Assembly: GCA_003024175.1 (NCBI GenBank)
Contig: MDYQ01000058.1
Span: 57,445 to 121,444 of the forward strand
Reading direction: 5' to 3'
From: Planoprotostelium fungivorum
Taxonomy: Eukaryota > Evosea > Variosea > Cavosteliida > Cavosteliaceae
DNA length: 64,000 nt
The position numbers and the translations under genes were made by a program. Within the stretch, counting starts at the first letter, position 1. The number at the start of each line of letters is the position of its first letter. Positions 11,500-23,628 of this stretch are shown piece by piece. Below the pieces are notes generated by a model. It saw only the letters and a list, made by a program, of their open reading frames with translations, ran no database searches and was not told where the DNA came from.

Positions 11500-11650
11500 A
11501 GGTTCTCGTAGCCAAGCGCTCTCACAGCTCCCGCTGCACTTGTTGGGATCCAGTCGGTCCAAGTCTGACTTGGATGAGAGTGTGCTGAAGAGCGATGATG
11601 ACGGCTTTGAAGAGAGTCGTTGGAGATCCGATCCTCTTGTAGAATGTTTA
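11500..11650 (-). pseudogene. second fragment of the large GTPase gene
   Basis: On the minus strand this 150-base piece matches the intact gene around 36,605..36,770, including the stretch encoding a tryptophan-proline-rich version of LEPVGEQ and the GYENLGG motif (GYENFGG in the intact gene). Reading frames shift relative to the intact copy and nothing beyond this piece is conserved. It is therefore a third, very degraded copy. Confidence 0.75.
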
Positions 11651-12193
11651 TCGTACGAACCCTTTTATGTGCATAATAAGCCAGTCCCAGGTGAGACCAC
11701 ACACTATCAGAGATCTCATTCATTCAATCCATCACACCTAGGGACAGGGAAGGCTCGGAACAACTGAAATGCCCCTTCACGACGAACCCTCTCAGTAAAA
11801 TATCCACACAAGTCACTTCTCGTGGGACTTGATAATCAGATATTCTCAGAATGAATATTGGGTCATGGAGAAGGGAGGATTAAGCTTCCGTCGCATATAT
11901 CGTGAGTCGCTCATTCGTTGAGTTATCCAGAGCACGTTGAAAGCAAGGGTATCGTGTATTGCGATATCGCTCCCTGCAGTTTTCGTCTGCTCTATGATGA
12001 TGTTCGGGGATGATTTTCCACTTCCTGGAAGACGTTCGGACCGCGTGATCTGTCACAGTGCGCCACCTGAATCACCTCTGACAGCGGAACTGTCGGTTAG
12101 ATTTTCCTCTTAGGTGGGTCTGTGGCAGACAACAATTTACTGCGAAAGAGGATACTGCGTCCCTACATTCATTATTACCTCCCTCGACAAGAC
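11651..12193. other. stretch without a supported gene
   Basis: About 540 bases separate the GTPase-gene fragment from the EGF/seven-helix gene. No open frame with protein-like features, repeat or RNA gene is seen. The right end must hold the promoter of the next gene. Confidence 0.4.
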
Positions 12194-13725
12194 ATGCAGG
12201 CTCCCTTCCTCGCCCTCTTTCTCTTCTGTATTCTATTCGGTCTTGTGGCTGGCTTTAACGAAACGACGTCATCTTCACCGGCACCGACCTCTGTAACTCC
12301 CACCATCTCGAGCGATTGCCATGTGGCCAATCCTGGCTGCGACGGCAAGGGAGTGTGTCAGTCCGACGGCTCATGTCGATGCTTCTACGGGTGAGAAGAC
12401 TTTGCACAATGAGTCTAACGAGGGATCAGATGGTTCGGAGCTGACCCTGTGACCGCCGCCAGCTTGAACATGTCCGCCGCCAACTGCATCTTCTGTGAGA
12501 TCTCTTCGCTTCCTTCTCGAGCTAACTCACTCAGCTGCACGAGACATTCCCATCTTTGGCGATAAGCCCATCAACCAGATCCGAATCACGGTTGGAGTCC
12601 TCTTTGGCTTTCTCACAGTCATCACCCTCTATCGTAACATCCTGGAGTACGCGTGCTCCATGGGAACTCGCGAAGTTGGAGCCCTGTGGATCACTCGCTG
12701 GAACATGGGCCTCACGCTCGGCTACTCGATCTGTGAGTCGGAGATGAATGAGAGGATCTCATCTTCTATAGGGATGCTTCTGCAGTGCATCGACTTTGTC
12801 GGCATGTTTCACCTGATGACAATGGAGGGATACTACCTCTTGTTCTTCTTCAAGGAGACGTTCCAACTGCTTCTCTTCTCCTCTCTCCTCTTCCACTGGT
12901 GAGTGACACCATGCGTCCCGTAAGGTGCTGATCTCTTCTCCAGGGCCGAACTGTACCACTCATCGATCCGAAAGATGAAGAAAATGGAGATGCTGAGAAA
13001 GATCAAGCCTGGGTACGAAGGTAACCTCACCATGGAGGATGTCCTCTTGAAGCTTAACTTCGCCACGAAATTCAGATTCGCATACGTCGCCATCACCATA
13101 CTTTCCATCCTTATCTTCATGGGAGCCGTAAGACGAACACATTATATTCGATCGATCATCTGACATGTTACAGATGATCGTCTGGTTCAAAGCGACGACC
13201 TTGACCGTGTGGTCCAACTATTTATTATTTTATTATTCCTTTTACGCTGCAGCGTGGATTCTCTTCAGCTTTGGATACGTCTTATATGGACTGAGACTGT
13301 TGAGCATCATCCCTGTCGTTCTCAAAGGAAAAGTCATCACTGTAAGTCTACCTCATCTTCTCACTCTGTAATTAATCGAATGCTTCAGACAATGGCTCTG
13401 TTGATCTTATTCGCCGTAGCCCTGCTCATCAAATCGTGCATCGGATTATACATCATCGTCAATCCTTTTCAAGACATCAGAGCATTCCACGTGAGTCGCA
13501 CGTCCTCCACCTCATCGACTGAGACATGGACAGGCGCTGATTGGAACTTACTCTCTCGAGTGGGTCAGTGGCTTCTGTGCTGCCAATATCTTCATCCCTA
13601 TTTGGGAATGGCACAGGTGGTTCAACCCCAAGCTCATCCACTCCATGGTATCGCGGGCGGGCAAATCATCGACAGGAGGCAACTCGTCAAAGTCTAACGG
13701 ACAAGAAGTCGAAATGAATGTATAA
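12194..13725 (+). CDS. secreted-EGF plus seven-helix membrane protein
   Basis: Eight exons: 12194..12390, 12430..12494, 12535..12732, 12772..12898, 12944..13127, 13174..13341, 13389..13490, 13534..13725, giving 410 residues. A signal peptide (about residues 1-20) is followed by a Ser/Thr/Pro linker and an EGF-like module with Cys spacing CHVANPGCDGKGVCQ...CRC ending in GWFG. Seven hydrophobic helices follow, then a 60-residue tail rich in Ser, Gly and Asn. The seven-helix part recalls the loosely defined TOM1/THH1 group, but I cannot confirm that. One EGF module in front of seven helices suggests a cell-surface receptor or adhesion protein. The stop is within TATAAAG. Confidence 0.7.
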
Positions 13726-13853
13726 AGACAATGTGTGTCTTCCATCGCGGTATCGTATGGGAGGATCGAACATGATCTGTTTGGGTGAATTTTCCGATCT
13801 GCTCACGTCATCGTCACGTGATCCGATCGCGTCCAGCTCATAACCGCAAAGAC

Positions 13854-14914
13854 ATGGGACAAGAAGAACCGAAATACGATGCAGAATCGCACGTGAAGCG
13901 AAACCCTCATCCTGACTTCAAGAAGGTGGAAGCCTCACGCCCTCAATGGAGAGATGACCATTCTGCCAGAATGACAACTCAAACAAAAGATCCTTCGTGG
14001 AAGATCGGACAGGGAGGAAATGACAAAGACGACAGTCTTACATATGAGCACGTGGAGATCAATCCTGACGCAGAAGGACGTCCACCCGTATCAAACTACA
14101 AACTCCTCATCTCTGCCATCATTCCTCGCCCCGTTGGTTTCATAAGCACTCGCTCTAAAGATGGTGATGTCAAATCGAATGAGTCCTTCTCCCTCTCAGG
14201 CACTCATCGTCTATAGGTTCCTCCACGAATCTGGCACCCTTCAGCTACTTCAACATGGTTAATCACGACCCTCCAATGTTCGTTGTCGGTTTTTCTGGTG
14301 GCTGGCACCAAGCGAAGGACACACTCGTCAACCTGCGTGACACGCAAGAGTGCTGCGTCAACATTATCTCTGAGCATTTCGTTGAGGCTGCTAATTCCAC
14401 TTCCATCGATGCACCGTATGGAACATCCGAATGGGCCATAGCTGGACTTCACCCCGCACCGTGTTCCATCATCAAGGCATCCAGAGTCAAAGAGGTATGT
14501 GATCTCACGTTCATCTACGTTGTGGCTTCCATCATCACTTCACCTCCTTGTTGCACATCTGACTCATGAAAGGCCGTCTTCTCTGTCGAATGTAAACTCT
14601 ACGATACGAAAGAGTTTGAGAGCCGAGTCAAAAAAGGAGAGAAGACTGGTGTCATGGCCATCTTAGAGGGCGTCCGATTTTGGGCCAGAAAAGACGCCGT
14701 CAACGATGAGATGAACCTCTTAGACCCCAACGTGAGTGCCCTCTCATCGTGATCATCATTGAAGATGGCTCAGGTCATTCGTCCTGTTGGTAGGTTGGGC
14801 GGAATCAGCTACTCGAGATTAGGAGACATGTTTGAGATCCCGAGGCCAAAGTTTGATGAAGTCAAGAAGGAAGAGGACAATGCACATTTCGTGAGCAAAG
14901 TGGAAGGACAATAA
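13854..14914 (+). CDS. flavin reductase-like FMN-binding domain protein
   Basis: Four exons: 13854..14163, 14217..14494, 14573..14731, 14774..14914, giving 295 residues. From about residue 80 the sequence follows the flavin reductase-like split-barrel fold (PF01613): SAIIPRPVGFISTRSKDG, then NLAPFSYFNMVNHDPP, DTLVNLRDTQECCVNI and a C-terminal PVGRLGGISYSRLGD. Such proteins bind FMN and often give or take electrons with NAD(P)H; the substrate is unknown. The first 75 residues are polar and probably disordered. A longer upstream frame without ATG exists but the Met at 13854 is the first good start. The stop lies inside AATAAA. Confidence 0.85.
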
Positions 14915-15272
14915 AAAGATGATGTGATGGTCGTCATGATGTTGAAGTCGGTTTTATAACATAGATCTTCTACATTGGCTGTATAGATCATCTCAAACAA
15001 AACGTTGTCGGGAGACGATGAACGAGAGTGTCTGATTGTGCAAACGATTCTGATGATGGCAGTGCAACCACTGAGACATTGTTCTATAAACCATAGGCGA
15101 GCTCTTTCACTCTGTGATAGCACCCAGAAATGAGCTGTATCTTGACAATATCTGTGATTGTAATTGTGCAAAGACCAACAGAGATTGATAACGATCAGAT
15201 CAGATGGACACCTATACATCAGATTCATTCATGCTTGAGCCAGTTCTGTACATGTGACTCATGCCTGTGCTC
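14915..15272. other. stretch without a supported gene
   Basis: About 360 bases between convergent genes. A minus-strand open frame of 139 codons (14,809..15,228) overlaps the last exon of the flavin reductase gene antisense and has no family features, so I treat it as chance. Confidence 0.4.
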
Positions 15273-15800
15273 TCATTGTGTCTTCCTCTCATGATAGATG
15301 CTCTTCCATTTCTGCGCTTCAGCGTTCCAAAATTCGATCTCCTGAGGACACGACACTTCAGAGATGATGTCCGACGATGACTGACTCACCTTCGCGACTT
15401 CTCTGTCGACCGATCGGAAGTTGACTACATTTGGACAATCGGTGAAACGATTCGGAGAGGATCGAAGCAATATCATGAGGAGAATAAATAGCCCGAAGAC
15501 GCAGGCGTAGATGGAAACTGTTGACCAGTCACTCCACTGTTTTTTGGATACCAAGTCACATCACTCACTCTTTCGAACATCGTCATTCGATAATGTGGAC
15601 AGGTTTGTTTGTACGTTCTGGAATATCTGTGACAGAGGAATCGATTTGATTTGATTAAGATACAATTGGATGGCAGGAGGTGCAGGTTTTCTGTCTTCGA
15701 TATCACTGTCCAACAGAGTGATACGAATGTGATCGTCCGTCTTGCCCCTAGAATGCACCTGCTGTCCCAACATCATGATCGCTCCGACCACGTTTACAAA
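15273..15800 (-). CDS. small single-pass membrane protein, family unknown
   Basis: A minus-strand gene ending at 15273. The last exon is 15341..15273 and an intron 15389..15342 (GTGAG to CAG) is well supported. The preceding exon starts near 15541 and carries a strong membrane helix (ACVFGLFILLMILL). The exon upstream, roughly 15800..15566, gives a soluble polar segment with GQQVHSRGKTDDHIRI. The first intron border and the start codon are uncertain: possible 5' sequence near 15,880..15,940 runs up against the SEC24 start on the other strand. The product is about 150-180 residues with a cytosolic N-terminal part, one helix about 55 residues from the end and an outer tail. I do not recognise the family. 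Confidence 0.5.
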
Positions 15801-15962
15801 ATTGTTATCTACAACGCAATATGATATCGTAGCTCTATCGTGTCAGCAAATTCCCTTCCTTCATCTCTCACCTACTCTTGCATTGTGAGAACCAATCGAT
15901 CTTCTCGTTCGTGACGTATTCGTATTCTGAGGGTCAACATCAGGTACGAGTGAAAAGAAATC

Positions 15963-18900
15963 ATGCCACCAAGGGCATATCCTCAACCCGCTTACGAGAA
16001 TCCTGCGTATCAGTCTGGACCTCCTCCCAACATTCCTTTTCCAACTCAAGCTCCCGTCATCGCACCACCGAATACATATGGACATCAGGCCGCGGCGACA
16101 CAGAGTCCCTTTAACATGACTCCTCTGGGCGAATCTCTACCGCAAGTACCGGCGCAGTATCCCATGCAGACTCAACCTGTTCCTCCACCCTCTGGTCAGT
16201 CGATGATTTTCGTTCCATCGACTCTCTCAATCGATTTTTCTCTGTCGGCGACGATCTTTACGGAGATCATCTGTTTCTCAGTGTCGTTTCATCATTAAAC
16301 GAATCTCTCATGTGATTTACCACATTGAAATCTGAATATGAACAGGAGGTTCTTATGCCCAAGGCTACCCAGTCGATCCAAACCGTCAACACAGTTCTCC
16401 ACCTCTCAACACTTCACAACAAAACATGAACAACGATCCCGCCAATCGAGGTAGACAAGGCTCTCGCATCCATCCATCACAGATGCCATCCGTAACCGGT
16501 GTGGATAACAAGACCATCTACAAATATGCCACCACCAACGATGGCAACACTCCTCCACCAGCCACGTGTCAATGGGTGAGTCCAACTCCACATCATCACC
16601 TGACGCCCATCAGATCACGAACGATGTCGGCAACTGCAGCCCTCGTTTCATGAGAATGACATGCTACTCCCTCCCCACATCGAAAGACATCATGCAGTCA
16701 TCCGGCATCCCATTCGCCGCGTCTATCCAGCCCCTCGCTCAGCTCCAGCCCGGAGAGGTGACTCGATGATGCAGAAGGTGATCGTGACGCCGCATCAGGT
16801 GCAACTGTCCACGGTGGACTTTGAAGATGGACCCTTACGATGTGGTCGCTGCGGCACGTACATCAACCCTTTCGTTCAATGGGTTAAATCTGGAAAGGCT
16901 TACTGCTGCAAGATCTGTAGTTTCGTCAACGATGGTGAGCACCATGACTTTTTCGATCACTTTTCGTTCGATTTAATCTTTTCAGTTCCACCCGAATACT
17001 TCTGCCCTCTGGATGGTATGGGCAGGAGAACTGACACACTCTTGAGGCCGGAGCTGTCAAAGGGATCGGTTGAATTCGTCGCCAAGGGCAGCAGCATCAC
17101 GCGACCACTGTCCCCTCCACTCATCCTATTTGCACTGGACGTGTCGTACAACGCTCTCGTTTCGGGACAATTGCACGCGGCGATCAACAGCATCAGCACC
17201 ATCTTGAACTCGGATGCGATGGCACCGAACGTTCGCGTGGGATTCATCACGTTCGACACGACGATCCAATTTTACAATCTGAACGTGAGTCCATGATCGA
17301 TCGTGATGGATGATGCATCACGATCAAATACTTCATCTTCTGGATCTGGTCACTCATGATCGTCGACAAACGTCATCATTGAAACACGATCATCATGCAC
17401 ATTGTCATCGCGATCATCATGATGACTCGATTAGCGCTCTCATCAGCAAGCTCACATGCTCGTCGTACCCGATATCCATGATGTCTTTCTCCCCCTGGCT
17501 CCCGAGGTGGCCTTTGTTCAGTACAAAGACAGCAAGGATATCATAGACGGTCTGCTGCAGAAACTTCCCGGAATGTTCCAGAACACCAAAATCACCGAGG
17601 CCGCCTTCGCCGCTGCCGTTCAGGCGGGTCTGCAAGCCCTCGTGAGTTTTCCTCGAAATTTCAACTCGAGATTTCAACTTGAAATTCTGATGATACAACA
17701 GAAACCAGTGGGTGGTCGCATGTTAGTCTTTCAAAGTTGCATTCCAACGGTTGGACCTGGAAAACTGCAGAAGAGAAACGACGTCAAGTTACTCAACACG
17801 GACAAGGAGAAGGCCCTCTACCAACCGCAAGATCCTTATTACACACAGCTGGCCCAGCAGTGCGTAGAAGCTTCCGTTTCAGTGGACATCTTCTTGTTCC
17901 CAACCAACTATTTGGACGTATCCACGATGAGTGAGTCGTCTACGACAAGTCTTGTTCTGACGCTGTCAGGCACACTGAGCAGCAGCACGGGAGGCCAAGT
18001 TTACATGTACCACAAGTTCAACTATGCGAAGGATTTGACTCGCTTCTACCAGGATCTGACGAGAAATTTGACGAGAGAATACGGTTACGATGGCGTCATG
18101 CGAGTGAGAACGTCCGAAGGTGAGATCGAGGGCGTACAACCTTGATGACGGGTTTAGGGTTTACCGCCGTGAATTTCATCGGAAATTTCACGGTCATCAA
18201 CGGTGATGAGTTGAGATTCGCCGGTATCGACAGCGACAAGTCCGTCCTCGTCGAATTCCAGTACGACGGAAAAATACCGGAGAAATCGGAGCCATTCATC
18301 CAGGCCGCCCTCCTTTACACCAACTCGAACGGCGAGAGGAGAATCCGCGTCCACAACATCACGCTCCAATGTTCGAACAGCATGAACAACATCTACCGTG
18401 GTGCAGATGTAGATGCTGTGCTGTCCTACCTGTGCAAGACTTCCCTTCATCAGGCCACATCGACGTCGATGAGACAGATCAGAGATACACTCGTGGAGAA
18501 GACTGTATTGCCCCTGGCTATGTACCGAAAGCACTGCTGCTCGACGTCGCAGTTGGGACAGTTGATCCTGCCAGAAGCTCTAAAGTTACTGCCCGTGATG
18601 GTCTTGTCATTCATCAAGAGCGTGCCGATCAAGCCCAACGAGGTGAAATGTCATTTTATTTTGTTTTATTCTTTCGTTTCTTTTATTTCCTTTTATTGTT
18701 GATTCGGATGGTTCTGATTCGAGGATAGAACAACATCGACATGAGGTCCTTCTACTTGACGTTGTTCCGCGGCATTCTAAACCCTACGCTCAATTCCGTC
18801 TTGGTCTACCCCAGACTGTACGCCCTCCACAACATGCCTCCAGAGGTCAGTTCTACGCGAAATCTCATCGAATTCTGACGGAAATTTCAGTGCGGAGGAG

Positions 18901-19437
18901 TGGACGAGCAGGGTTACACTCTGATGCCTCCCCTCTTACCTCTCAAGGCAGAGTCTCTGTCCAGAGACGGTGCCTACCTCTTAGAAGATGGATTGCACAT
19001 GTACGTCTACCTGGGAAGAGAAGTACAGCCCGCCTTCATGAACAACGTCTTTGGTGTGCACGCGAACGTCGATCAGATCGATACGAAAGAGGTGACCGTC
19101 TCTTCATCATGCAAACGTCCATGCGATGTGATCGTCACATCGACACCATCATGATCGTGATGTCTATAAGATGCTCACGCTCACCCAGTTATCCGTCGGA
19201 ACCTTTGACAACGAGGAGAGCATCAAGGTGAACAACCTCCTCAACACGATCCGCCAGCAGCGAGCCTTCTTCCCTTCCCTCCACATTGTCAAATCGAGAC
19301 CCGGGCAGCAGCCAGCAGACGAAGACGAATACAACTTTTACCAACTCTTATTTGAAGACAAGATCAACGACTCACCCAACCACGTGGACTTTCTAGTTCA
19401 CATTCACAAGGCCATACAGGCGAAGATCAACGAGTAA
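15963..19437 (+). CDS. SEC24: COPII coat cargo-adaptor subunit SEC24
   Basis: Twelve exons: 15963..16194, 16346..16575, 16614..16757, 16799..16934, 16986..17284, 17447..17641, 17702..17930, 17970..18119, 18158..18642, 18729..18845, 18891..19091, 19171..19437, giving 894 residues. A Pro/Gln-rich N-terminus is followed by the zinc finger CGRCGTYINPF...CCKIC, the trunk (LILFALDVSYNAL), the beta-sandwich, helical domain (LYTNSNGERRIRVHN) and gelsolin-like C-terminus. SEC24 pairs with SEC23, binds cargo signals at ER exit sites and is recruited by SAR1-GTP. A 42-bp intron 16758..16798 removes an apparent frameshift before the zinc finger. Intron 5 (162 bp) is the longest. The stop is immediately followed by TAAAG, forming an AATAAA. 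Confidence 0.95.
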
Positions 19438-19479
19438 TAAAGAGTTGTTTTACTATGTCTTTTGTTCCTGTCGTCTTCC

Positions 19480-20268
19480 TCAGGCGACGGTGGATTTTCT
19501 ACCGTATGAGCGGATGACTCGATCGGATGGGGGTGGGTTCGTGGGCATGAGAAAGTGGATGTCGGGGCAGTTCTCGATGCTCTCGCGGAGGTCTTGCAGG
19601 ATGGTGTCCACCTTGATGGCCTTCTTCTTTTTCGAACATGTTGCAAGGGTGCCGGGGGAGGCGGCCAGACCTTCCTTGATGAGAAGTCGGTCCAGGCGGA
19701 TTCGGAGTTCTTCTTTCGTTCCAGAAGTGCTGGCGCGACGTTCGAGCAGCTCACTGATGATGTCATTTAGAGGACGGTGGGTGTTCGTCGCGATCGATCA
19801 CCTCTTCAGTTCGGTGACGCTGAGAAGCTTTGTGTCCCATGTTTGACTGACCTCCTGATCGAGTTTGTGGATGCTAAATTCTTGGATGACTTCTTCTTCC
19901 TCGGCCACGATGACTTCGGAACCAGGCTTGTCCTCTGAGACGATCTGCTTCTTCTTCGAGTTCATTGTGGAACCGATACCAACCCACACGGGGGCTTCCT
20001 CCCTATCATACACGGCCTCTCTATCTCCACCAAAGTTGACCTTCTTTTGTGCTGTTGAGTGGTCAGAAGAAATAAGATGATGGTCTCTCACGTTTATCTT
20101 TGACGGATAACTTGTTCAATCCGTCACATAATTCCAACGATTCATCGACGTTCGATACATCTTCCAATGGAAGACGAGCCGCTATCTATTGTGAGTCCAA
20201 ATGATTAACCATTCTCATTCACCCTTCTTCTTCGATCCACTGCGCGTAGTTCTCTTTCTCGAACTCAT
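19480..20268 (-). CDS. SAP-domain nuclear protein, family unknown
   Basis: Four exons: 20268..20223, 20181..20092, 20051..19802, 19753..19480, giving 219 residues. The N-terminus is strongly basic (MSSRKRTTRSGSKKK), like a nuclear localisation signal. The middle is acidic with a run of Glu. A SAP motif is completed across the last intron: LLSVTELK from exon 3 joins SELLERRASTSGTKEELRIR from exon 4. SAP motifs bind AT-rich DNA or RNA and occur in chromatin and RNA-processing factors. The C-terminal 60 residues contain KKKKAIKVD and a conserved-looking ENCPDIHFLMPTNPPP. I cannot place it in a named family. It converges on SEC24, with 42 bases between the two stops. Confidence 0.65.
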
Positions 20269-20449
20269 GGTCTCCTGTATAAGATGGGGTGAGCGGATGT
20301 TGTTGGACTGCTTGATCGTTGCGAATTGAAAATGTCATATTGGCGGGAATCTGTTACACACTTATCTTCTGAATTTCTGACACGTGGGTTTCCAACATCA
20401 CCGCACAACGCTCATCTTCAAGCATTCTACATCAACACACTCGCGTTTC

Positions 20450-23316
20450 ATGGGGACAAGGAGTCCCATCGTCGACCAATTTCTTCTGATCGGCATTCAG
20501 AGGCCAGACAAATCAGATGCACCGGCCATTGTGAATAGTATCGTCCCACCCCCAGTTAATAGCTGGGAGCCATATATCATCCATTGCTTTCCTGATTTGG
20601 GCCCGAAGCAGAATCGAGTCCCCATTTTCTGTTTTCCAGAAGACACTTCTACTCTGTCCACAGTAGCATCCTCATGGTGAGTTAATCCCAACCTCGAATC
20701 ACCTTCGTTTCACGTCTGACAATCGTTTCTTCGACTGATATGATATCAAGGGAAGTTTATTTCACCTTTGTCTTCACCGATGAAAATGGAGAGAGACAAT
20801 TCGGTGTGAGTCTCTTCTCCAATCACCATTTCAACGTCACACATGAAATCGTTCTCGTTAACACATTGACATCACCTCTCTCACGCTCGCTTCAGTTCTG
20901 TCGTCGCGTGGCTGCCGGATTCAGTCGAAATAAATTGAGGCGTAACGTCTCAGCCCCCTCCAGCCTGGCCGATATGGGCAACAAGAAGATCGGAATCAGC
21001 GCCTCTTCATCTTCCATCGCCAGTCTAGCTCTCGAAGAGGAGACCCGCAACCCCGAATGCATCTGCATCTTGACAAAGTATCCGTGGTTCAACTTCCATT
21101 ACAAACTGTTAGAGATCATCGAAGAGAGATATCTCGTGGGATTAGAGAGTGTCAAGGATCTCATCACGGCCCTTCTCTTGACGCCCATCCCCAGAGAAAA
21201 CGAATTCTTCTCGGTTCGCATCGACAACGCATGCACCCCCCACTCTGTCCTTCCCATGGAATACGATTTCGTCAGACCATCCTCTAAATACGCCGCCGAC
21301 GTGAGTTTTCCCGCCCACCTTCGCGATTCGAATTTCAAACTGACGATCGGCAGGTGTCGTTCAACGCCCTGTTCGACAGTCTCAGTGTGGCGAACATCAT
21401 CCACCTGTTACAAGCTATATTCGAAGAGCAACACATCATCCTCTATTCAAAAGACTTGACGAAAGTCAGCAGCTGCGCTCACGCCTGCGTCTCCCTCCTC
21501 ATGCCTCCCTTCAACTGGCAGGTCAGAGTTTTCACTCGATTTTCCACTGAGCCGTACAGTCTATTTATATCCCCGTACTACCCCGGGTCCTACTGGACTA
21601 CTGCATGGCCCCCGTACCTTATCTCATAGGTGTACATCAATCTTCTTATCGTCTGCTCAAAAAGCTACCTATCACCGATGTCGTCTGGGTGGACTTAGAC
21701 TCGAACCACATCAACTATCCTCTATCTGAGAGCTTAGATGAAGGGACTTATGTTCCATTTCCCGACCCTTACAATCGATTACGCATCGCGTTAGATGGTG
21801 TCGCCGCTAACGGAAGGAGTGAGGATGATGCACTACAACGTTGTAGATTGATGGAAAACAGAATCGGACACGTACGATAACTTGAGCATCGCTTCTGCTT
21901 TTCGGAATTGGTATTTTCAGATTTTTGGAAACTACAATCAGCACGTGCACTTCAAGGAGAAGGATACGACGGGGAAGACAATCATGTCACTGAACAAGGA
22001 AGAATTCTTCAGATCTCAACCCAAGGCCATACGAAAGGTGTGTACCTACGATGATGATGATGATCACGATGATGCTGATGGTGACAGTTTTTATTCGCTA
22101 TCTCTGCGACACAAATGTTCGAACGTTTCATCGCAAGATGCGAAGAAGTGCACGCAAATCCCAATGCAAAGAACCTCTTCACCCTCCCCGACGAATCCCC
22201 CCGAAGGTGAAGAGAGAAGATTGATTCTCCATCACAAATTAAAGTCACTACAGAGGAGGCGACACGCAAGCTTACTACAACTACGGGAAAGACAAGGCGG
22301 CCACGTTCACTTATTCTGCCGCAGAGAAGGCAAAGGAAACGTATTCCTCCCTCAAACGTTACGTCTACACGACACCCAAGCCCCTCGTCTTTGACAACAT
22401 GGACAAGATCGTCAGCGAGTTGGAAGCTTCGTCTGGCAGAGAGTCCATGGACAAATCGGGCGGGAAAGAGAAAGTCACGAAGACGGAGTCGAGCACGCAG
22501 CTTGGGCAGTCGTTCAACGAGGCTAGGCTGATTGACTTTGATGTAGTCGACCAATTCACCAGCACGAGTCCAAAAATAGCCCGCAGGCTGCCGGCCACCC
22601 TGCAGAGGAGGGACTCGCAAATAGTGGAAGAACCGATCGCAAACTCCTCGGAGATTCCGAAACCCTCCTTCGACTGGGACGACGTATCGTTTGTCGGAGC
22701 TTCCTCGGAGACTCCGATATCCCCGACGGGTACCATCTACGAGAGCACTCCGCAGAGAGATCCAAACACCTCCATCGATGACATGCTCTCTCCATCATCG
22801 CATGACACCTCCACCGATGAAGTCATGAAGCCGTCCGTCAGCCCCATCTACAACCAGCCAAACCGTACCTACACCAGCCCTCCTTACGCCCCCGGCGTGG
22901 CGCAGTCGCAGATGAAAGGCGGCAGCGTCAACTCTTTCTTCTCTCCAATGGGAAATCAACCCAACCAATTCCGATCGCCTCAGGACTACAACGCACCAAA
23001 CGGCCCCGCCCAGCCCAACTCTTTCTTCTCACCCGTCCAGCGTCTGATGAACCCCATCAGCCACTCATGGCAAGTGATGAGTGGCTGGGCGACACCACAG
23101 GGGGTCAACACATCGACACCGAGTGGACAGACGACGACCGGGCAGCCGATGATGATGAGACAGAGTCTATCAGCACCGACGACGCCGGCCAGAGGACAAG
23201 AGAAGGAGGCCGTGTCTCCGTCTGCCACGCCGAAAGGGTTGAGCTCTCTGTCGAATCTGCTCAACGATCCTTTCTTTGCATCGACCAAGAAGAAGGACGG
23301 AAACAATAAAAGTTGA
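20450..23316 (+). CDS. DENND1: DENN-domain Rab activator, DENND1/connecdenn-like
   Basis: Eight exons: 20450..20676, 20751..20805, 20896..21300, 21354..21521, 21560..21871, 21921..22037, 22088..22206, 22254..23316, giving 821 residues. The uDENN part carries PYIIHCFPD and YFTFVFTDENGERQ; the core DENN has SVANIIHLLQAIFEEQHIIL and IPVLPRVLLDYCMAPVPYLI; the dDENN part has IFGNYNQHV and RSQPKAIRK. The DENND1 proteins exchange GDP for GTP on RAB35 at clathrin-coated endocytic sites. The last 350 residues are disordered, rich in Ser, Pro, Asn, with NSFFSP repeated and a terminal DPFF motif like those that bind the AP-2 appendage. That binding is inferred. AATAAA directly precedes the stop. Confidence 0.88.
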
Positions 23317-23628
23317 GAGTCTGGGGTGTCTTTGTGTGTAGAGGATGTGTGGATAGTCGTGAGTGGGTGGAGGTTGATGCGAGTGCGGATTGTGAGCTGG
23401 TTCATTTTCAAACTGTGTCGGCTCCACAATGTCAGCCATGGGCGACGGAATACCACCAATCGATGAGTGATCAGACGTTCAAATCATATAAAGAGTATAT
23501 AAGGGGCCAATTAATGTTACACTAAAGCACGTCTCTGCATCTGGCAGATGAATTCCATCTATTGGTGTACTTCATGCTTTGTGCGTTCTCCGCCCGCTTT
23601 TCTCTTTATCATTTACATTCTCTGGTCT
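23317..23628. other. stretch without a supported gene
   Basis: About 310 bases between two convergent genes. Only 3' untranslated sequence is expected. The minus strand has TAAATGATAAAG about 25 bases beyond the DUF3818 stop, a possible poly(A) signal. Confidence 0.4.

Noticed and set aside
14809-15228. 139-codon minus-strand open frame
   Set aside because: Overlaps the last exon of the flavin reductase gene antisense and has no family features or sensible start context.
16758-16777. A 20-base or 17-base intron in SEC24
   Set aside because: All other introns are at least about 31 bases; a 41-base GT-AG intron ending at 16798 restores the frame and gives a better family match.
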